Shown here piece by piece: positions 1 through 8,232 of a DNA stretch of 64,000 bases. The first letter of the stretch is position 1. Every line of letters begins with the position of its first letter. The position numbers and the translations under genes were made by a program. The notes below the pieces were generated by a model. It searched no databases, had not been told where the DNA came from, and saw only the letters and a program-made list of their open reading frames with translations. Source of the stretch: JAIUNP01 sp020161975 (GTDB lineage: Bacteria > Pseudomonadota > Alphaproteobacteria > Rhizobiales > Beijerinckiaceae); assembly GCA_036745275.1 (NCBI GenBank), contig DAIOGK010000015.1, forward strand, positions 1 to 64,000, in the 5' to 3' direction.

Positions 1-2
1 GA

Positions 3-725
3 GCAAAATCAGGCGATCTTGAAGTCAAGCGGCAGGCCACTTGGGAAATGTCGGTCCAGATGGTTTTTCAGGACCCTTTCGGCTCGCTTGATCCGCGCAT
101 GACGGTGGCAAGTGTGGTGTCCGAACCGCTGGAGGTCGCTGAACCGCAGTTGTCCAGGATGGAGCGGCGCGCGCGCGTTGCCGCAATTCTGGAGGCCGTA
201 TCCCTGCCGGCTGACGGGCTTGATCGCTATCCGCATGAATTCTCCGGCGGGCAGCGCCAGAGGATTGCACTGGCGCGCGCGCTTGTTACCGGCCCCGCGC
301 TGGTGGTGGCAGACGAGCCGGTCTCGGCGCTGGATGTATCGGTGCAGGCGCAAGTGCTGAACCTGATGGCCGAATTGCAGCAGTCGCATGGACTGACCTA
401 CCTGCTGATCAGCCACAATCTTGCGGTGGTCGAGCATGTGGCCGACGACGTTCTGGTGCTTTATCGCGGCCGCGTTGTCGAGCAGGGCCCTACCGATGCG
501 GTGTTCGAGGCGCCGCTGCATCCCTATACGCGCGCGCTTGTTGATGCAGTGCCCGGCATCAGCGCGCGGAAGGGGGAGCGCCTGCGGCTCGGTGAGGATC
601 GCGGCGCGCCGCCGGCAGGGTGCGGCTTTGCGGGACGCTGCCCATTTGCGCAGGAGCGTTGCCGCCAAGAGCGCCCGGATTTGCGGGCTGTGAACGGGCA
701 AAAGGTTGCGTGCCATTTTGCGTGA
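3..725 (+). CDS. Oligopeptide/dipeptide ABC transporter ATP-binding protein (5' truncated)
   Basis: C-terminal two thirds of an ATPase that powers uptake of peptides or related solutes (OppF/DppF family). The reading frame is open to the window edge, so the Walker A part lies upstream. Visible are the Q-loop stretch VFQDPFGSLDPR, the signature SGGQRQRIALARAL, the Walker B/D-loop region VVADEPVSALD, the H-loop LLISHNL, and the Cys-rich C-terminal oligopeptide-transporter domain (CGFAGRCPFAQERC), which separates this family from other ABC ATPases. An ATG at 48 is internal to the conserved fold and is not the true start. The substrate cannot be told. The gene converges on the TauE-type gene. Confidence 0.9.
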   Translation, partial: AKSGDLEVKRQATWEMSVQMVFQDPFGSLDPRMTVASVVSEPLEVAEPQLSRMERRARVAAILEAVSLPADGLDRYPHEFSGGQRQRIALARALVTGPALVVADEPVSALDVSVQAQVLNLMAELQQSHGLTYLLISHNLAVVEHVADDVLVLYRGRVVEQGPTDAVFEAPLHPYTRALVDAVPGISARKGERLRLGEDRGAPPAGCGFAGRCPFAQERCRQERPDLRAVNGQKVACHFA

Positions 726-761
726 TCTTGCCGCGCAACAGCCGGTATCCGGCAGGCAGGG

Positions 762-1526
762 TCAGATCAATCCCAGCGCGCGCAGGCCATCCCAGGTCAG
801 CTTGAGGCCGGTGACGAACAGAAGCCCGTTCATCAGCCGGAAGAACAGTTCCTCGGGTATCTTGTTCTGGAGGCGATAGCCGAACCAGACGCCGATGGCC
901 GCCACCGGCATCAGGATCAGCGCAGTGATCAGGATTGGCTGGTTGATCTGGCCAAGCATCAGATAAGGCGGAACCTTGACGAGGTTGACGATGGTGAAAA
1001 ACAGGACGTTCGTGGCCTGATAGGTCACTTTGTCGAGGCGCTTGGGCAGCATGTAGACTTGATAAGGCGGGGCGCCGGCATGGGCCGTGAAGCTCGTAAA
1101 TCCGCTGACCGCCCCCCAGAAGATGCCCTGCGGAGCATCCGGTGGCAGGGCCGCCCCGATGCCGCCGTGCTTGACGAAGAACCGTGACAGCACAAAACCA
1201 ATGGCCAGAAGCCCCATCAACAGCCGCATCATTGGTTCGGAGACGATGTGGAAGGTGGCGGTGCCAATCAGGACGCCAATCACCGCGCCGATCAGCAGCA
1301 CCTTGAGGTGTCCGCGATGCTGACGGCCCCAATAGGCGCCGACCGCGAGAAAGTCAGACACGATCAGGATGGGCAGGACTACGGCAGCGGCCAGGCGCGG
1401 GTCCATCGACAGGGACAGCACAGGCACAACCAATGTGCCGAGCCCTCCGGCAAGCCCGCCCTTCGCCATGCCGATCAGCAGAGCGCAGACGATGCCGACG
1501 GTAAGCTGGAACGGATCAAAAACCAT
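762..1526 (-). CDS. TauE/SafE family sulfite/organosulfonate exporter-like permease
   Basis: A 254-residue integral membrane protein with about eight hydrophobic segments and the two-fold repeated layout of the TauE/SafE (DUF81) family. The N-terminal half carries the Gly-rich KGGLAGGLG segment typical of these permeases, and the second half has SGFTSFTAHAGAPP. Family members move sulfite, sulfoacetate or related anions across the inner membrane; the substrate here is unknown. I chose the ATG at 1526 because GGAAAGG lies just upstream and the encoded N-terminus enters the first membrane helix directly; an open extension to 1595 is probably untranslated. It is divergent from the MBL hydrolase gene across a 154-base spacer containing a GTGCG dyad. 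Confidence 0.85.
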   Translation of the reverse strand: MVFDPFQLTVGIVCALLIGMAKGGLAGGLGTLVVPVLSLSMDPRLAAAVVLPILIVSDFLAVGAYWGRQHRGHLKVLLIGAVIGVLIGTATFHIVSEPMMRLLMGLLAIGFVLSRFFVKHGGIGAALPPDAPQGIFWGAVSGFTSFTAHAGAPPYQVYMLPKRLDKVTYQATNVLFFTIVNLVKVPPYLMLGQINQPILITALILMPVAAIGVWFGYRLQNKIPEELFFRLMNGLLFVTGLKLTWDGLRALGLI

Positions 1527-1579
1527 GAACTGCCTTTCCGGGTTGTTGTGCCCGGGCGAGGCGAGCAAAGTCAAACGCA

Positions 1580-1597
1580 ATGTGCGAAAACGCACAT
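1580..1597. promoter_or_regulatory. GTGCG-aaaa-CGCAC dyad in divergent promoter region
   Basis: A perfect inverted repeat (7-base arms ATGTGCG/CGCACAT around AAAA) lies between the divergent permease and MBL hydrolase genes. A further TGTGCGA copy follows at 1614-1620, next to a possible -35 element (TTGACG, 1606-1611). The layout suits a shared operator, but no regulator gene is adjacent and the -10 region is weak. A transcript hairpin is the alternative. Confidence 0.35.
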
Positions 1598-1680
1598 CCG
1601 GGGGCTTGACGTTTGTGCGAATTCAGTCCGGCAATGGATTTGCCGTGGCTGTCGGGGCGGCTGCACGGGGAGTTGAATTT

Positions 1681-2502
1681 GTGAGTACGGCTTTTTCGGT
1701 CACTTTCTGGGGCGCGCGCGGCAGTGTGCCTGTCTCAAGTCCCGAGACCGTGATTTACGGCGGAAATACGCCTTGCGTGGAAGTGCGGGCCGGCGATCAG
1801 GTTTTCATGCTTGACGCGGGAACCGGCGCCGTCGCCCTTGGCCGAAAGCTGGCTGCGGAAGGAACGCGCTCCATCACGCTTCTGTTCTCGCACCTGCATC
1901 ATGACCACACGGCCGGGCTGCCCTTTTTTGCGCCGATTTACATGCCCGAGACGGAAATGGCGATCTACTGCGGCAATCTGGGCGGGGAAACCGCGCAGAA
2001 GCAGCTTGACCGGCTGTTTGGCCCGCCATTCTTTCCCCTGGTGTTCAGCAAGCTGCCGGCGAAAGTACGGCACGAGGGCTTCATGCCGGGCGAGAGCTTC
2101 CGGTTCGGCGACGTCTCGGTGACGACGCATCCGCTCAATCATCCGGGCGGCTGTTCGGCTTATCGATTCGAGCGTGCGGGCAAGGTCATCACCTATGCGA
2201 CCGATGTCGAGCATCTTGCCGATGCGCCGGACCCCGACATGGCGCGCTTCGTCGAGGGATCGGACCTGCTCATCTACGATACGATGATGGCGGACGGTGA
2301 CATTTCACGCTGCAAGGGCTGGGGACATTCCACATGGCGTGCCGGTGTTCATCTCTGCCGCGCGGCGCAGGTGGGAACGCTCGCGGCCTTTCATCACAAC
2401 CCGGACTATAATGATACGCGGATTGCAGAGCTGGAAGCCCGGCTTCAGGCCGAAATGCCCGGCTCGTTCTTTTGCCGCGAGGGGCATACGGTGACGATCT
2501 GA
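1681..2502 (+). CDS. MBL-fold metallo-hydrolase
   Basis: A 273-residue metallo-beta-lactamase-fold hydrolase. The zinc-binding motif SHLHHDHTAG is at residues 70-79 (H71, H73, D75, H76). Further metal ligands are probably the His in THPLNHPGG, the Asp in TYATDVEH, and the late His in AFHHNPDY. The opening FWGARGSVPV and the GGNTPCVEV strand match the group of MBL proteins related to class III cyclic-nucleotide phosphodiesterases and RNase Z-like enzymes. No signal peptide is seen, so it is probably cytoplasmic. The GTG start at 1681 is preferred because GGGGAG precedes it; the frame is open further upstream but that stretch lacks family similarity. It ends directly against panC. Substrate unknown. 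Confidence 0.85.
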   Translation: MSTAFSVTFWGARGSVPVSSPETVIYGGNTPCVEVRAGDQVFMLDAGTGAVALGRKLAAEGTRSITLLFSHLHHDHTAGLPFFAPIYMPETEMAIYCGNLGGETAQKQLDRLFGPPFFPLVFSKLPAKVRHEGFMPGESFRFGDVSVTTHPLNHPGGCSAYRFERAGKVITYATDVEHLADAPDPDMARFVEGSDLLIYDTMMADGDISRCKGWGHSTWRAGVHLCRAAQVGTLAAFHHNPDYNDTRIAELEARLQAEMPGSFFCREGHTVTI

Positions 2503-3363
2503 TCAGACCGCGATGTTGTCGATCAGCCGCACATTCGGCAGTTTTCCGGCGAACAACAGGCGATAGGGCTCCTTTGGCAGGCAGAAATCCGTCTCCGGAA
2601 GAGCCAGCGTGTCGGCCTGGCGCAGCTCGATGTAGTCAATCGCGAAGCCTGCGGCGGACAGATCACGCCGCGCCTTGGCCAGTGCGGTGCCGATGGCGCC
2701 GCCAGCCCTGAGATCCTTCGCACAACCGGTGAGCGTTGCGTGGATCATGGGCGCGATGACCTCGCGCTCGTGCTCGCTCATGTAGGCATTGCGCGAGGAC
2801 AGTGCGAGGCCTGACGGTGTGCGCACAGTGTGGCCGCCAATAATCTCCACCGGAATGTTGAGATCGCGCGCCATGCGCCGCACCACGCAGAGCTGCTGGT
2901 AGTCCTTCTCGCCGAAAATCGCGACATCCGGCAGGCCCTGGATCAGCAGCTTGGCGACCACCGTGGCGACGCCGGGAAAGTGGGCCGGGCGGAACCGGTC
3001 CTCCAGCCCCACCGAAGCGGGACCGAGCAGGCTGACCGTGGTGGCAAAGCCATCGGGATACATTTCCATCGCCGATGGGAAGAACACGGCATCGGCGCCC
3101 TCGCTGGTCAGCGCCGCGAGATCGGCATCGAAGGTGCGCGGATAGGCGGCAAGGTCCTCGGTGGGAGAAAACTGGGTCGGGTTGACGAAGATCGAGACGA
3201 CCACCCGCCGTGCCTGTCGGCGACCGAGGCGCACCAGCGACAGATGCCCTTCATGCAAGGCACCCATGGTGGGGACATAAGCGATGCGGTCGCCGGCGGC
3301 GCGCCATTCTGCAACCTGACGACGCAGGCCGGTGACAGTATCGATGATCGTCGGTGCTGGCAT
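2503..3363 (-). CDS. panC: Pantothenate synthetase
   Basis: Cytoplasmic ligase joining pantoate and beta-alanine with ATP to give pantothenate, the last step of vitamin B5 synthesis. The 286-residue length is normal. Visible family motifs are PTMGALHEGHLSLV (the HxGH nucleotide-binding element), FVNPTQF, EDRFRPAHFPGVATVV, FGEKDYQQL and RTPSGLALSSRN. The ATG at 3363 is preceded by GAGAGGA; a TTG at 3378 is an inferior alternative. No panB or panD lies nearby. The stop abuts the stop of the convergent MBL gene. Confidence 0.97.
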   Translation of the reverse strand: MPAPTIIDTVTGLRRQVAEWRAAGDRIAYVPTMGALHEGHLSLVRLGRRQARRVVVSIFVNPTQFSPTEDLAAYPRTFDADLAALTSEGADAVFFPSAMEMYPDGFATTVSLLGPASVGLEDRFRPAHFPGVATVVAKLLIQGLPDVAIFGEKDYQQLCVVRRMARDLNIPVEIIGGHTVRTPSGLALSSRNAYMSEHEREVIAPMIHATLTGCAKDLRAGGAIGTALAKARRDLSAAGFAIDYIELRQADTLALPETDFCLPKEPYRLLFAGKLPNVRLIDNIAV

Positions 3364-3492
3364 GGCGTCCTCTCTCAACCCACCCTAGGCTGAATCAGCG
3401 TCAGCCATCTGCGTCAAGACAAAAGCGGTTGCGCAGCCTGACTGTGCTCCTTACCTTAGCTTCATAAGCGAAGGCATTCGGGGGCGCGCCAG

Positions 3493-3807
3493 GTGATCGT
3501 CGATCTGGACAGAGATGTGATCTGCGCCGGGCTGGCTGATGGCTCGATGGTGCTCATTGATGTGCGCGAAGCGCATGAATTTGCAGCCGGGCATATTCCG
3601 GGCTCCATCTCGCTGCCGCTGTCGCAATACGACGGGGCGGCGCTCGTGGCGTTTGCGAGCAAGCGCATCGTGTTCAGCTGTGCGGCGGGGGTGCGCTCGG
3701 TTCATGCGCTGATCGCGGCGCGGGGTGCCGGGTTCGATCTTTGTGAACATTATCGTGGCGGCTTTTATGACTGGCTGAGAGCCGGGCTGCCTGTTGAACG
3801 ACCATAA
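3493..3807 (+). CDS. Rhodanese-like domain protein
   Basis: A 104-residue single-domain rhodanese. It has the N-terminal signature LIDVREAHEFAAGHIPGS and the active-site loop CAAGVRS with the persulfide-forming Cys at residue 63, followed by the C-terminal GGFYDWLRAGLP. Such proteins carry sulfane sulfur in the cytoplasm. It starts with GTG at 3493; AGG immediately upstream is too close to be a good ribosome site, so the start is less certain. It lies just upstream of the CoxL-type gene on the same strand, and rhodanese domains can supply sulfur to molybdenum hydroxylase cofactors, but a functional link here is only inference. Confidence 0.85.
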   Translation: MIVDLDRDVICAGLADGSMVLIDVREAHEFAAGHIPGSISLPLSQYDGAALVAFASKRIVFSCAAGVRSVHALIAARGAGFDLCEHYRGGFYDWLRAGLPVERP

Positions 3808-3830
3808 TACGGAATGTCCGGAGGAATGGC

Positions 3831-6128
3831 ATGAAACCGATGAAATTCGGCATGGGGCAGGCGGTTCGGCGCAGCGAAGACGCGCGCTTCATCACGGGCA
3901 CCGGGCATTATGCGACGGATTATCAGGCCGATGGCGCGGTGAGTGCGGTCGTCGTCCGCTCGCCCCATGCCCATGCCCGGTTCAGCGTGACGAACAAGGA
4001 TGCGGTGCGCGCGATGAAGGGCGTCCTTCTGGTCTGGAGCGCCGAGGATGTCACTGACCTCAAGCCCATTCCCTGCCAGGCGATGCAGAAGAATGCCGAT
4101 GGTTCGGCCATGGTTGCGACGGATTATGCCGTGCTCGCCAAGGGGGAAGTGCGCCACATCGGCGATGCCGTGGCCTTCATCGTTGCGCGGACGCAGGCTG
4201 CGGCGCGCGATGCCGCCGAAGCACTTGAGGTTACGTATGAGGATCTGCCGGCCGCCGTGGGCGCGGAAGCCGCGCTGGCTCCGGATGCGCCGCAGGTCTG
4301 GCCGGCGGTGAAGGGGAATGTCGCCTTCGATACCGGTCTTGGCAACAAGGCGAAGACCGACGCGGCTTTTGCCAAGGCGGACCGGATCGTCAGTCTGCGC
4401 ATCATCAACAATCGGCTTGTCGCCAATTATATGGAGCCCCGGGTCTGCACAGCGGAATATGATGCTCCGAGCAAATCCTACAAGCTCACCCTCGGCAGCC
4501 AGGGCAGTCACGGCCTACGCGACACGCTTGCCCGCATTCTCGGCGTTGCGAAGGATACGGTGCGGGTGATTACGCCGGATGTCGGCGGGGGCTTTGGCAA
4601 CAAGACTTTCATGTACCGCGAATATCCGCTGCTGGCCCGGGCCGCGCGTGTTCTGAAAAAGCCGGTCTCCTGGGTGCAGGAGCGGCAGGAGCATTTTCTC
4701 TCCTGCGCGCAGGGGCGCGACAACATCACGGTTGCGGAAATGGCGCTGTCGAAAAGCGGGCGCTTTCTGGCCATGCGCGTTGACCTCATCGCCGACATGG
4801 GCGCCTATCTGTCGCAGTTCGCACCCTACATTCCGGTGCTCGGTGGCACGATGACCACGGGCTGCTATCACATTCCCGCCGCCCATTTTAGGGTGCGCGG
4901 TGTCTACACCCATACAGTGCCGGTGGATGCCTATCGCGGTGCCGGGCGGCCCGAGGCGGCCTATCTCGTCGAGCGGCTGGTGGATGCCATTGCGCTGGAG
5001 ACCGGCAAGACGCCGGATCAGGTGCGCGCGCTGAACTTCGTCAAACCCGATCAAATGCCCTATAAGACCCCTCTCGACCGGGTGTATGACAGCGGCGAAT
5101 TCGAAGGGCACATGCGGCAGGCGATGGCGGTGGCCGACTGGCCCGGCATCCGCAAGCGCGTTGCTGCGGCAAAGAAGAAAGGGCTTTTGCGCGGCATCGG
5201 CATGTCCTCCTATATCGAGGCCTGCGGTGGTGGCTCGCCTGAGCCGGCCTATGTCGGGCTTGGCGAGGATGGCGGCATCACCATCCGCATCGGCACCCAA
5301 TCGAACGGGCAGGGGCACGAAACCGCCTATGCCCAGCTTGCGAGCCAGCATCTCGACGTGCCCTTGTCGCAGATCCATGTGAAGCAGGGCGACACCAACG
5401 ATACGCCGACCGGACAAGGTACGGGTGGTTCGCGCTCGATTCCGGTGGGGGGCGCGGCGGTTTCCGCCGCCGCCGAGACGCTTGCGACCAATCTCAAGAC
5501 GATCGCCTCGCGCGAATTGGAGGCGGGTGTCGCCGATCTCGAAATCGGGGGCGGTCGCGTGCGTGTGGCCGGCACCGACCGGGCGATGGATTTTGCATCG
5601 CTCGCCCGTTCCAAGCACGCGACCACGGCGCTTCTCAACACGACGGCCTCGTTCAGTCCGCCCGAGGCAACCTATCCCAATGGTACGCATATCTGCGAGG
5701 TTGAGGTCGATCCGGAAACGGGAGCCGTGCGCATTGTCAATTACGTCATCGTCGATGATTTCGGCAAAACGCTCAATCCGCTGCTGCTCGCCGGGCAGGT
5801 GCATGGCGGCACGGCGCAGGGCATTGGCCAGGCGCTGAGCGAGCGTGTTGTTTTCAACGCTGAGGGCCAATTGCTGACGGCAAGCTTCATGGATTACGCC
5901 ATGCCGCGCGCCGGCGACATGCCGAGTTTCCATTTCGAGACGCGCAACGTGCCCTGCGCCACCAATCCGCTCGGGGTGAAGGGCGCGGGCGAGGCTGGCG
6001 CCATCGGCTCTTGCCCCGCCGTGATGAACGCGCTCATTGACGCTCTCCATCGCAGTCATGGCATCCGCCACATTGATATGCCGGCGACGCCGGAAGTGGT
6101 ATTCGCAGCGATCCGGGCCGCTGGATAG
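3831..6128 (+). CDS. Xanthine dehydrogenase-family molybdopterin-binding subunit (CoxL-type, form II)
   Basis: A 765-residue large catalytic subunit of the molybdenum hydroxylase family (aldehyde oxidase, xanthine dehydrogenase, aerobic CO dehydrogenase). It opens with the CoxL-type RRSEDARFITGTGHY. The active-site loop is AYRGAGR (residues 367-373), the form II signature, not the AYxCSFR of genuine CO-oxidising CoxL. The base-catalyst Glu is expected at E721 in KGAGEAGA. RBS GGAGG precedes the ATG at 3831. The FAD (medium) and 2Fe-2S (small) subunits normally encoded alongside are absent on both sides, so the electron acceptor module must be elsewhere. Substrate unknown; an aldehyde or N-heterocycle is plausible. 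Confidence 0.92.
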   Translation: MKPMKFGMGQAVRRSEDARFITGTGHYATDYQADGAVSAVVVRSPHAHARFSVTNKDAVRAMKGVLLVWSAEDVTDLKPIPCQAMQKNADGSAMVATDYAVLAKGEVRHIGDAVAFIVARTQAAARDAAEALEVTYEDLPAAVGAEAALAPDAPQVWPAVKGNVAFDTGLGNKAKTDAAFAKADRIVSLRIINNRLVANYMEPRVCTAEYDAPSKSYKLTLGSQGSHGLRDTLARILGVAKDTVRVITPDVGGGFGNKTFMYREYPLLARAARVLKKPVSWVQERQEHFLSCAQGRDNITVAEMALSKSGRFLAMRVDLIADMGAYLSQFAPYIPVLGGTMTTGCYHIPAAHFRVRGVYTHTVPVDAYRGAGRPEAAYLVERLVDAIALETGKTPDQVRALNFVKPDQMPYKTPLDRVYDSGEFEGHMRQAMAVADWPGIRKRVAAAKKKGLLRGIGMSSYIEACGGGSPEPAYVGLGEDGGITIRIGTQSNGQGHETAYAQLASQHLDVPLSQIHVKQGDTNDTPTGQGTGGSRSIPVGGAAVSAAAETLATNLKTIASRELEAGVADLEIGGGRVRVAGTDRAMDFASLARSKHATTALLNTTASFSPPEATYPNGTHICEVEVDPETGAVRIVNYVIVDDFGKTLNPLLLAGQVHGGTAQGIGQALSERVVFNAEGQLLTASFMDYAMPRAGDMPSFHFETRNVPCATNPLGVKGAGEAGAIGSCPAVMNALIDALHRSHGIRHIDMPATPEVVFAAIRAAG

Positions 6129-6280
6129 CGTCCCGGCTGGCTTTTATCATCACTCCATTGTGATCTTGCAAAAACGCACAATCACGTTGCTGCGAGGCTG
6201 CGGTATTATTCATGAAAAATGAAATATGGTAATGCTACACGGCGCTGCCGTTCCGGCACGCTCAATTTTGGGAGATTTTC

Positions 6281-6715
6281 ATGATTCGTCCGCTGTTCGT
6301 CGTGGCTGCCCTTGCGCTTGGCGCAACCGCTGTTGTTGCCCAGGGCGACCCCATTGCCGAACGCAAGGCAGCGATGAAGTCGGTGGGGGCCGCCGCAAAG
6401 GTGATCGGCGATACGATGAAGGGTGATGCGAAGTTCGAACTCGCTGCGATCCAGAAATCGCTTGGGACCTTCGTCACCGTTTCCAAGGATTATGACAAGT
6501 TCTTCCCGGCCACGGCCAAGGAAGGCGGCGAGACCACCGCTGCACCGAAGATCTGGGAAGACATGGCCGGGTTCAAGGCAGCGCTTGCCAAGCTGAATGC
6601 CGATGCGACAGCTGCCCAGGCCAGCATCAAGGATGAAGCCAGCTTCAAGGCTGAAATCGGCAAGGTCATGGGTGACTGCAAGGCTTGTCACGACGTTTAT
6701 CGTGTGAAAAAGTAA
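6281..6715 (+). CDS. Cytochrome c' (class II cytochrome c)
   Basis: A 144-residue exported c-type cytochrome. An N-terminal signal peptide (about residues 1-20, ending VVAQ) precedes a four-helix-bundle-type sequence. The single haem-binding motif CKACH is at residues 133-137, near the C-terminus as in cytochrome c' and c-556. Periplasmic cytochromes c' bind NO or serve in electron transfer. RBS GGGAG lies upstream. The next gene, a cytochrome b561-type membrane protein, starts about 95 bases downstream on the same strand; the pair resembles the common cytochrome c'/b561 arrangement, suggesting electron exchange between them. Confidence 0.92.
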   Translation: MIRPLFVVAALALGATAVVAQGDPIAERKAAMKSVGAAAKVIGDTMKGDAKFELAAIQKSLGTFVTVSKDYDKFFPATAKEGGETTAAPKIWEDMAGFKAALAKLNADATAAQASIKDEASFKAEIGKVMGDCKACHDVYRVKK

Positions 6716-6811
6716 GGTCCATATTCTGGGCTGCCCGCTGCGGCCCCGGTTTGGTTTGACCCCTTTCGCGTCTGCGCGGGAGGGGTTCCTTTATGGAAAG
6801 ATCTGTTTGCG

Positions 6812-7504
6812 ATGCAGCCCGATGTCCGCAAGGTGCCTGCCTGGGATTTGCCCACCCGCCTGTTTCACTGGACCCTGGTTGTGCTGATCATCATGGCGCC
6901 GATCACCAACAAGTTGGGCGTGTTTTTCTGGCACAAGCTGAACGGCTATCTGATCCTGACGCTGATTCTCTATCGCCTTCTTTGGGGCATCGTGGGCGGC
7001 ACGACGGCGCGGTTCAGCAATTTTGTCCGGCCGTTCGCGGCATTTGGCTATGGTTTTGATCTGCTGCGCGGCAAGGCACGGCATTTTCTCGGGCATAATC
7101 CCCTGGGCGGCATGATGGTGTTGCTGTTGCTGTTTGTCGTCGGGGCACAGGCCGTGCTCGGGCTGATGACGCTCGACGACATTCCGCCGACGGTTGAGGG
7201 GCCGTTTGCATCGAAAGTGGCGGAGAGCACGGCGGAACTTGCTTCCAGTTGGCATCGCCGTGGCTTCGGAATCATCCTCGCCTGCGTTGCGCTGCATGTT
7301 GCGGCGATTGTTTTCTACCGGGTCATGAAGAAGGAAAACCTGGTGCGGCCCATGATCACGGGCCTCAAGGATGCCGGCACCTACGAGGATGCACAGGCTG
7401 CGACATACGGGTCTCTGGCGCGGGCGGCGCTATGCTTCGTTATCGCCTTTGCCATCGTGTTCGGCGGCATCAAGCTCTTTGGCAGCAACGGCGCCTTCAT
7501 GTAG
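6812..7504 (+). CDS. Cytochrome b561-type di-haem membrane protein
   Basis: A 230-residue integral membrane cytochrome b of the b561/Ni-hydrogenase b-subunit family. The N-terminal VWDLPTR-like segment (VPAWDLPTRLFHWTL) and the His residues in RLFHW, FFWHKLNGY, WHRRG and LHVAAIVFY are the expected haem ligands, spread over about four transmembrane helices. A fifth helix closes the C-terminus. It presumably passes electrons between the quinone pool and periplasmic cytochrome c'. GGAAAG about 12 bases upstream of the ATG is the best ribosome site. It converges with the XRE-cupin regulator, six bases away. Confidence 0.88.
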   Translation: MQPDVRKVPAWDLPTRLFHWTLVVLIIMAPITNKLGVFFWHKLNGYLILTLILYRLLWGIVGGTTARFSNFVRPFAAFGYGFDLLRGKARHFLGHNPLGGMMVLLLLFVVGAQAVLGLMTLDDIPPTVEGPFASKVAESTAELASSWHRRGFGIILACVALHVAAIVFYRVMKKENLVRPMITGLKDAGTYEDAQAATYGSLARAALCFVIAFAIVFGGIKLFGSNGAFM

Positions 7505-7510
7505 GCGCGG

Positions 7511-8128
7511 TCAGTCCATCACGGCGGCTTTGAGAATCACGACCATGAAAGCGCGGGCCGGCTTGTCAGTGGCATTGCGGATGGTGTGGGCGTGATCGCA
7601 GCGATAGCGCAGGGTTTCGCCGGCGCGCACCGTTTCCACCACGCCACCGATTTCAACTTCCATCTCGCCGTTGATGACCGACAGGCATTCGATGGAGCCG
7701 CGCTGGTGGGCATCGGAATCGAGGACGCCGCCCGCTTCAGCGTTCATGTCATACCATTGCAGCCATTCGACAGTCTTTAGCCAGCCGACGATGGCCAGAC
7801 GGCACTTGCCATCCTCTGACAGCAGGATCGGTGTGTCGGCGAGGGTGGATTTCTGCAAGAACGGCGCGTCGTCGGATTCGCCGAGAAAGCGATCCACGGA
7901 GACATCGAGCGCCTGGCTGAGGCGCCAGATGGTCGCGAGCGTCGGGTTGGTCTCGTTCCGCTCGATCTGGCTGATGATCGACTTTGCGACCCCCGATTGT
8001 TCGGACAATTCCGAGAGCGACAGATTGTATGCTTTCCGCAGGCGCTGGATGGTCTTGCCCAACTGGCCGGAGAGGGCCACGGCGCCAGCTTCCAGATCAC
8101 GTTCGCGCGGTTTGTCCTTGTCCTGCAT
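7511..8128 (-). CDS. XRE-family transcriptional regulator with C-terminal cupin domain
   Basis: A 205-residue repressor-type protein. Residues about 23-80 form a Cro/CI helix-turn-helix (LGKTIQRLRKAYNLSLSELS followed by SGVAKSIISQIERNETNPT), and residues about 120-200 form a cupin fold (GEMEVEIGGVVETVRAGETLRY). The architecture resembles PuuR/SutR-type regulators, which bind small metabolites through the cupin. The ligand is unknown. A GTTCG-N6-CGAAC dyad 44 bases upstream of its start suggests autoregulation. It lies downstream of amrS on the same strand with a 104-base gap, so it probably has its own promoter. Confidence 0.9.
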   Translation of the reverse strand: MQDKDKPRERDLEAGAVALSGQLGKTIQRLRKAYNLSLSELSEQSGVAKSIISQIERNETNPTLATIWRLSQALDVSVDRFLGESDDAPFLQKSTLADTPILLSEDGKCRLAIVGWLKTVEWLQWYDMNAEAGGVLDSDAHQRGSIECLSVINGEMEVEIGGVVETVRAGETLRYRCDHAHTIRNATDKPARAFMVVILKAAVMD

Positions 8129-8171
8129 CTCACCCCACGCCGGTCGGAATACCGATCAAGGCGCGCCATTT

Positions 8172-8187
8172 GTTCGTAAAACCGAAC
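8172..8187. promoter_or_regulatory. GTTCG-N6-CGAAC inverted repeat, candidate XRE operator
   Basis: A perfect 5+5 dyad with a six-base spacer lies 44-59 bases upstream of the XRE-cupin start codon, where a promoter would be expected. Size and symmetry fit a site for a dimeric Cro/CI-type protein. Only the dyad itself is seen; the autoregulation is inferred. Confidence 0.4.
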
Positions 8188-8232
8188 GGACTGTGCCTGT
8201 TCTCGGGACAAAATGCAATCCGGCTATGAAAT

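Noticed and set aside
4515..6071. Minus-strand open frame of 518 codons
   Set aside because: Antisense to the CoxL-type gene; composition typical of shadow frames with no recognisable motifs.
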